NCBI GenBank assembly: GCA_964344685.1 | Contig: CAYFOK010000006.1 | Span: 1 to 64,000, forward strand | DNA length: 64,000 nucleotides | Source: Scalindua sp964344685 | GTDB taxonomy: Bacteria; Planctomycetota; Brocadiia; Brocadiales; Scalinduaceae | Direction: 5' to 3' | Part shown: piece after piece, positions 61,226-64,000 of the stretch | Layout: every line of letters starts with the position of its first letter | Numbering within the stretch: the stretch's first letter is position 1 | Notes under the pieces: generated by a model | What the model was told of the DNA's origin: nothing | Database searches by the model: none | The model's input: only the letters and a program-made list of their open reading frames with translations | Made by a program: the position numbers and the translations under genes

Positions 61226-64000
61226 TTAAACCTGTTTTCTCGCCCCCTCCGGCAAAGCTTCAACCGCCATTAAGAGGTCATCATTATCCGGTTTGGCTTT
61301 AACAAATGCAGCGAAAAGACTGGTAGCCTCTGTATAGATCTCTTTGACCATTTCTGTAATATTCTTATCGGGTATGCTGTCAGCACTTATCACATTTTCC
61401 AAATTTGATATCAATACGACAAGCGTCCAGTAATCAAGCGGAATTCGCTTCATCAGTTCATCATGGAGATAGGTGAGATAATTTCTTATCACCTGTAATG
61501 AATCTTCTGACAACGTTTTTCCCTTTCCTCCCTTTGACAGATGTGGGCTATGGTATGAAATTACCATTTGAGCAATCTCTCTGGAAAGTTCGGCCACAGC
61601 AACACGCCCAATTGCCATAATAGAAGCGGCAGTCCTCATTTCAATCTTTCGTTCCTGAGAGATTTTGATGATGTCATCAAATATCATACAGATATTGTCT
61701 TCAAGCAGACTATTGATTTTGTCTAAATCCCAGCGCTCGTTCTTTAAATTTTGCACCCATTCAAGATAAGAGACGAAAACACCTCCCAGGTTTGTGCTGA
61801 TGTCAGGCGCTATAAATGTGCCTTTTCTTGTTACAATCCTGTCTCCTTCAGGAGTAACTGGGCCGTTAGCCCCTTCTACAATAACTTTTGCCTTTACGCT
61901 ATACGCATTCCTGTCTATGGCATTCTCAAGTGCGGCGAGAACAAGAAAGTCTATATCCAGTGCAAAGATACCATCATTTGTAATTTCTCTTCCTCCTTCA
62001 AATCCTTTCAGAAAGCCCCCGCCGGCCGTATCCACATATTCCACAACCGCATCTATATCAAGGCCGCTTGGGTTGTAGATGCCGCCACTGGCATCTGTAA
62101 TCGCTACTACCCTTACCCCCTCGTCATGTAGAAATTTTGCCGGCGGCCTGCCTACATTACCAAATCCCTGTATTGCAGCAGTTGCACCTTTGAGTTTTAT
62201 GTTTTTATGCCTGGCAGCTTTCTTCAGTGCAATAAAAACACCTCGACCCGTCGATTCAGCCCTGCCAAGCGATCCGCCTTTATTATCCGGCTTACCGGTA
62301 ACGACAGCGAGTGCCTGACATTTCAGATCAGGATGCTTTTTCAATACCTCCAGACACTTATCAAGATAGGGAGTCTCCATGGGAACAGGAGCTTCTATGT
62401 GAAGTGAACGAAAATCATCCGTGATTTTTTTAATTATTTCCTTCTCACCAGTCAACCAGTCAGACGGATCTTTACTGACGACAGAAGACTTCAGATATTC
62501 ATCTACAAACCATGCCATCTTTGTTGCATTTGTATTAACATCAGGCGCTGGAATGTCAAGGTGCGGCCCGATAGCATTTTTCTCCTTCAATACACGGCTG
62601 TATTCCCTGATTACCAATGCGTCTTTTCGCTCAATCAGGTTCCGTGGATTTGCAATGATTCCACCCTTAGAGCCTCCATATGGAATACCGGCAATAGCAC
62701 ATTTCCACGTCATCCAGATTGCAAGTGCCCGGACCTCATCAAGTGATACCTCCGGATGTTCCCTGAATCCACCTTTCGCCGGACCACGTGCTGAATTATG
62801 ATGCACCCGATAACCAAGTATTTCATCTTTTGAAAGCCGCAAAGTCTCAACACGTTCAGGGGAAAGTAATTTCTTCTTTAAAAAGAGAGGAAGCTTTAAG
62901 ATGTCCGAAACTACTGCAAACTGACTTTCTGCCACCTCAAGCGGACTCGGCATGGCAATGGCATGTCCCCGTATTTTTGTATATTCTTTAAGGGTAATAC
63001 CGGGTACGGAAAACAACTGGCTTACCCTTTCAAATTCACCGATATCCTCTCTGTAGTTAATGATATTTTTTGCAATACCACTTTTAACTTCGAGGAACCT
63101 TTTCAGTTCTTCACTATCTGCTGCATTAAGGTTTATTTTTTCTTTTGATGGTTCTTTGGGTTTCAGATGTTCTTTAACGGGAAGATCATCCAGATGGTTA
63201 AGCGCAGTCAGCCTCTCACCTGCAAGAAATTTTAAAGCTGCCTCACCTATGGTAAAGAGGTATGTTCTTGCTGGCGGAGGTTTTGCACCAAGTCTTTTTT
63301 GTGCTGCGGTAACGCTATGAAGGCCAAGTATAATCTTGGATTCCGCTTCACTTTTAAATACAAGATCCAGAATATGGTTTGTACCATGGCAGAACATTTC
63401 GTCCTCATATTTCCCTGCAATTCCATTGAAGATGATGGTTTTGGCATCCCGCATCATTTTCTGTATAAGAGAGAGTGTGCCTGGGCCAATGTCATATGCC
63501 TTCAGCCGGGTATATCGTCCCCCGATTTTATTTACTTTAACATTCTCCGGATTCAGTCCTGTCGGCTTAGCCATAAAGTGATCAACAGGAAGTACTAAAT
63601 CAACACCATATCCTTTCGCCAGCTCCAGTACTACTGTTGCATCAAAGAGTGCCTGTGACCGTAAATCGGGATCTTCCTCAAACATACAGTTATCTACATT
63701 GTTTCCCTCCACCTTGAGGAAGGGAAATGCAATACCGCCGACAAAAATCAGCTTATCAACCTTTCCGTAAACAATGAGGTTTTTCATCGCCTGAACTTTG
63801 GCAGATACATTAGCGCCCCCGATAATAGCAACCACCGGTTTATGAGGATGTCTCATAAAATTATCAAGTGCTGTCAGCTCTTGGGTAAGAAGGAAACCTG
63901 CCACCTTCGGACCTGAGATCAACCTTGTTATCGGGCCGAGCGATGCTTGCTGCCCCATATGAGCAGTTACAGGATCAGCATTTACATAGACGTTACAGTT
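61226..64000 (-). CDS. Fusion: degenerate phosphoglycerate kinase, ComEA-like HhH and glutamate-dehydrogenase-type enzyme (5' end beyond window)
   Basis: The open frame runs off the right edge at 64000; at least 924 residues are visible, and residues here are counted from the Met at 63958. 1-262: PGK, retaining the fold but with altered active-site motifs (GGANVSAK for GGAKVSDK, LGLHSVTAA for GGGDSVAA, NGIAGKYE for NGPMGVFE, VTAHMGQQAS for GTAHRAHAS). 275-332: helix-hairpin-helix of ComEA type (INLNAADSEELKRFLEVKSG). 341-about 770: GDH with catalytic K431 in PYGGSKGG, PAPDVNTN, TGRGV and GFGNVG, plus an insertion of about 60 residues at 490-550. A helical extension follows. The GDH part looks active. 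Confidence 0.9.
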   Translation of the reverse strand, partial: NCNVYVNADPVTAHMGQQASLGPITRLISGPKVAGFLLTQELTALDNFMRHPHKPVVAIIGGANVSAKVQAMKNLIVYGKVDKLIFVGGIAFPFLKVEGNNVDNCMFEEDPDLRSQALFDATVVLELAKGYGVDLVLPVDHFMAKPTGLNPENVKVNKIGGRYTRLKAYDIGPGTLSLIQKMMRDAKTIIFNGIAGKYEDEMFCHGTNHILDLVFKSEAESKIILGLHSVTAAQKRLGAKPPPARTYLFTIGEAALKFLAGERLTALNHLDDLPVKEHLKPKEPSKEKINLNAADSEELKRFLEVKSGIAKNIINYREDIGEFERVSQLFSVPGITLKEYTKIRGHAIAMPSPLEVAESQFAVVSDILKLPLFLKKKLLSPERVETLRLSKDEILGYRVHHNSARGPAKGGFREHPEVSLDEVRALAIWMTWKCAIAGIPYGGSKGGIIANPRNLIERKDALVIREYSRVLKEKNAIGPHLDIPAPDVNTNATKMAWFVDEYLKSSVVSKDPSDWLTGEKEIIKKITDDFRSLHIEAPVPMETPYLDKCLEVLKKHPDLKCQALAVVTGKPDNKGGSLGRAESTGRGVFIALKKAARHKNIKLKGATAAIQGFGNVGRPPAKFLHDEGVRVVAITDASGGIYNPSGLDIDAVVEYVDTAGGGFLKGFEGGREITNDGIFALDIDFLVLAALENAIDRNAYSVKAKVIVEGANGPVTPEGDRIVTRKGTFIAPDISTNLGGVFVSYLEWVQNLKNERWDLDKINSLLEDNICMIFDDIIKISQERKIEMRTAASIMAIGRVAVAELSREIAQMVISYHSPHLSKGGKGKTLSEDSLQVIRNYLTYLHDELMKRIPLDYWTLVVLISNLENVISADSIPDKNITEMVKEIYTEATSLFAAFVKAKPDNDDLLMAVEALPEGARKQV

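Noticed and set aside
1..64000. tRNA, rRNA, CRISPR array, cobalamin riboswitch, intact insertion sequence
   Set aside because: I looked for cloverleaf ends, regular direct repeats, the B12-box core and transposase motifs with paired inverted repeats, and found none convincing; a covariance-model search could still find one.

Overview
The window looks like a chromosomal segment of an anammox planctomycete (order Brocadiales, most like 'Candidatus Scalindua'). I infer this from the AT-rich composition (around 40% GC by eye), two octahaem hydroxylamine-oxidoreductase-like (HAO-like) cytochromes, a dihaem cytochrome c, a FocA/NirC-type nitrite/formate channel beside an HPP-family transporter, many haem-linked sensor genes, and a full rod-shape/peptidoglycan operon. 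No tRNA, rRNA, CRISPR array or intact insertion sequence was seen.

Layout. 1-6.3 kb: sensory module on the minus strand (DUF3365 haem sensor, a multi-sensor histidine kinase split by a frameshift, a response regulator with a CxxC tail), next to a decayed transposase trace. 6.3-12.8 kb (minus): a ComM/YifB-type AAA protein lacking its C-terminus, the TrkH/TrkA potassium system and a HEAT-repeat envelope protein. 13-31 kb (mostly plus): metallophosphoesterase and Memo-like protein, an NtrC-type regulator with a small partner, a DUF362 ferredoxin/AlkP-superfamily/CobS/CobU/transaldolase operon, a glycan set (PIG-L deacetylase, DegT aminotransferase, frameshifted WecA-like transferase), and an RNA-repair group (archease, RtcB, CvfB-like S1 protein). 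30.7-41.2 kb (plus): moeA, lnt, then mreB-mreC-mreD-mrdA-rodA and a radical SAM gene. The mre operon has a near-consensus promoter overlapping the lnt stop codon.

41.2-54.8 kb is a block entirely on the minus strand that looks like a nitrogen-respiration island. In order of transcription it holds: octahaem cytochrome, CBS protein, FNT nitrite channel, HPP transporter, dCache-HAMP-PAS sensor without an output domain, small coiled-coil membrane protein, dihaem cytochrome, second octahaem cytochrome, and an exported TPR-CHAT protein whose catalytic Cys is Phe. A C8 and a C10 homopolymer and two perfect palindromes lie upstream of the nitrite channel, and a 61-nt hairpin separates it from the HPP gene.

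55-64 kb: the threonine-to-glycine pair tdh-kbl, an AsmA-like membrane protein, an SDR epimerase, a compact three-gene cassette of unknown function (TIGR04255-like, a WDGYDALP protein and an RHADI..WP protein), and at the right edge a very unusual fusion. That fusion joins a degenerate phosphoglycerate kinase to a ComEA-like helix-hairpin-helix and a glutamate-dehydrogenase-type enzyme. It is the most unusual architecture in the window.

Two genes (the histidine kinase and the WecA-like transferase) are each broken by one apparently missing base in a homopolymer. This could be real decay or residual sequencing error. All functions are inferred by reading translated sequence; no database search was run.
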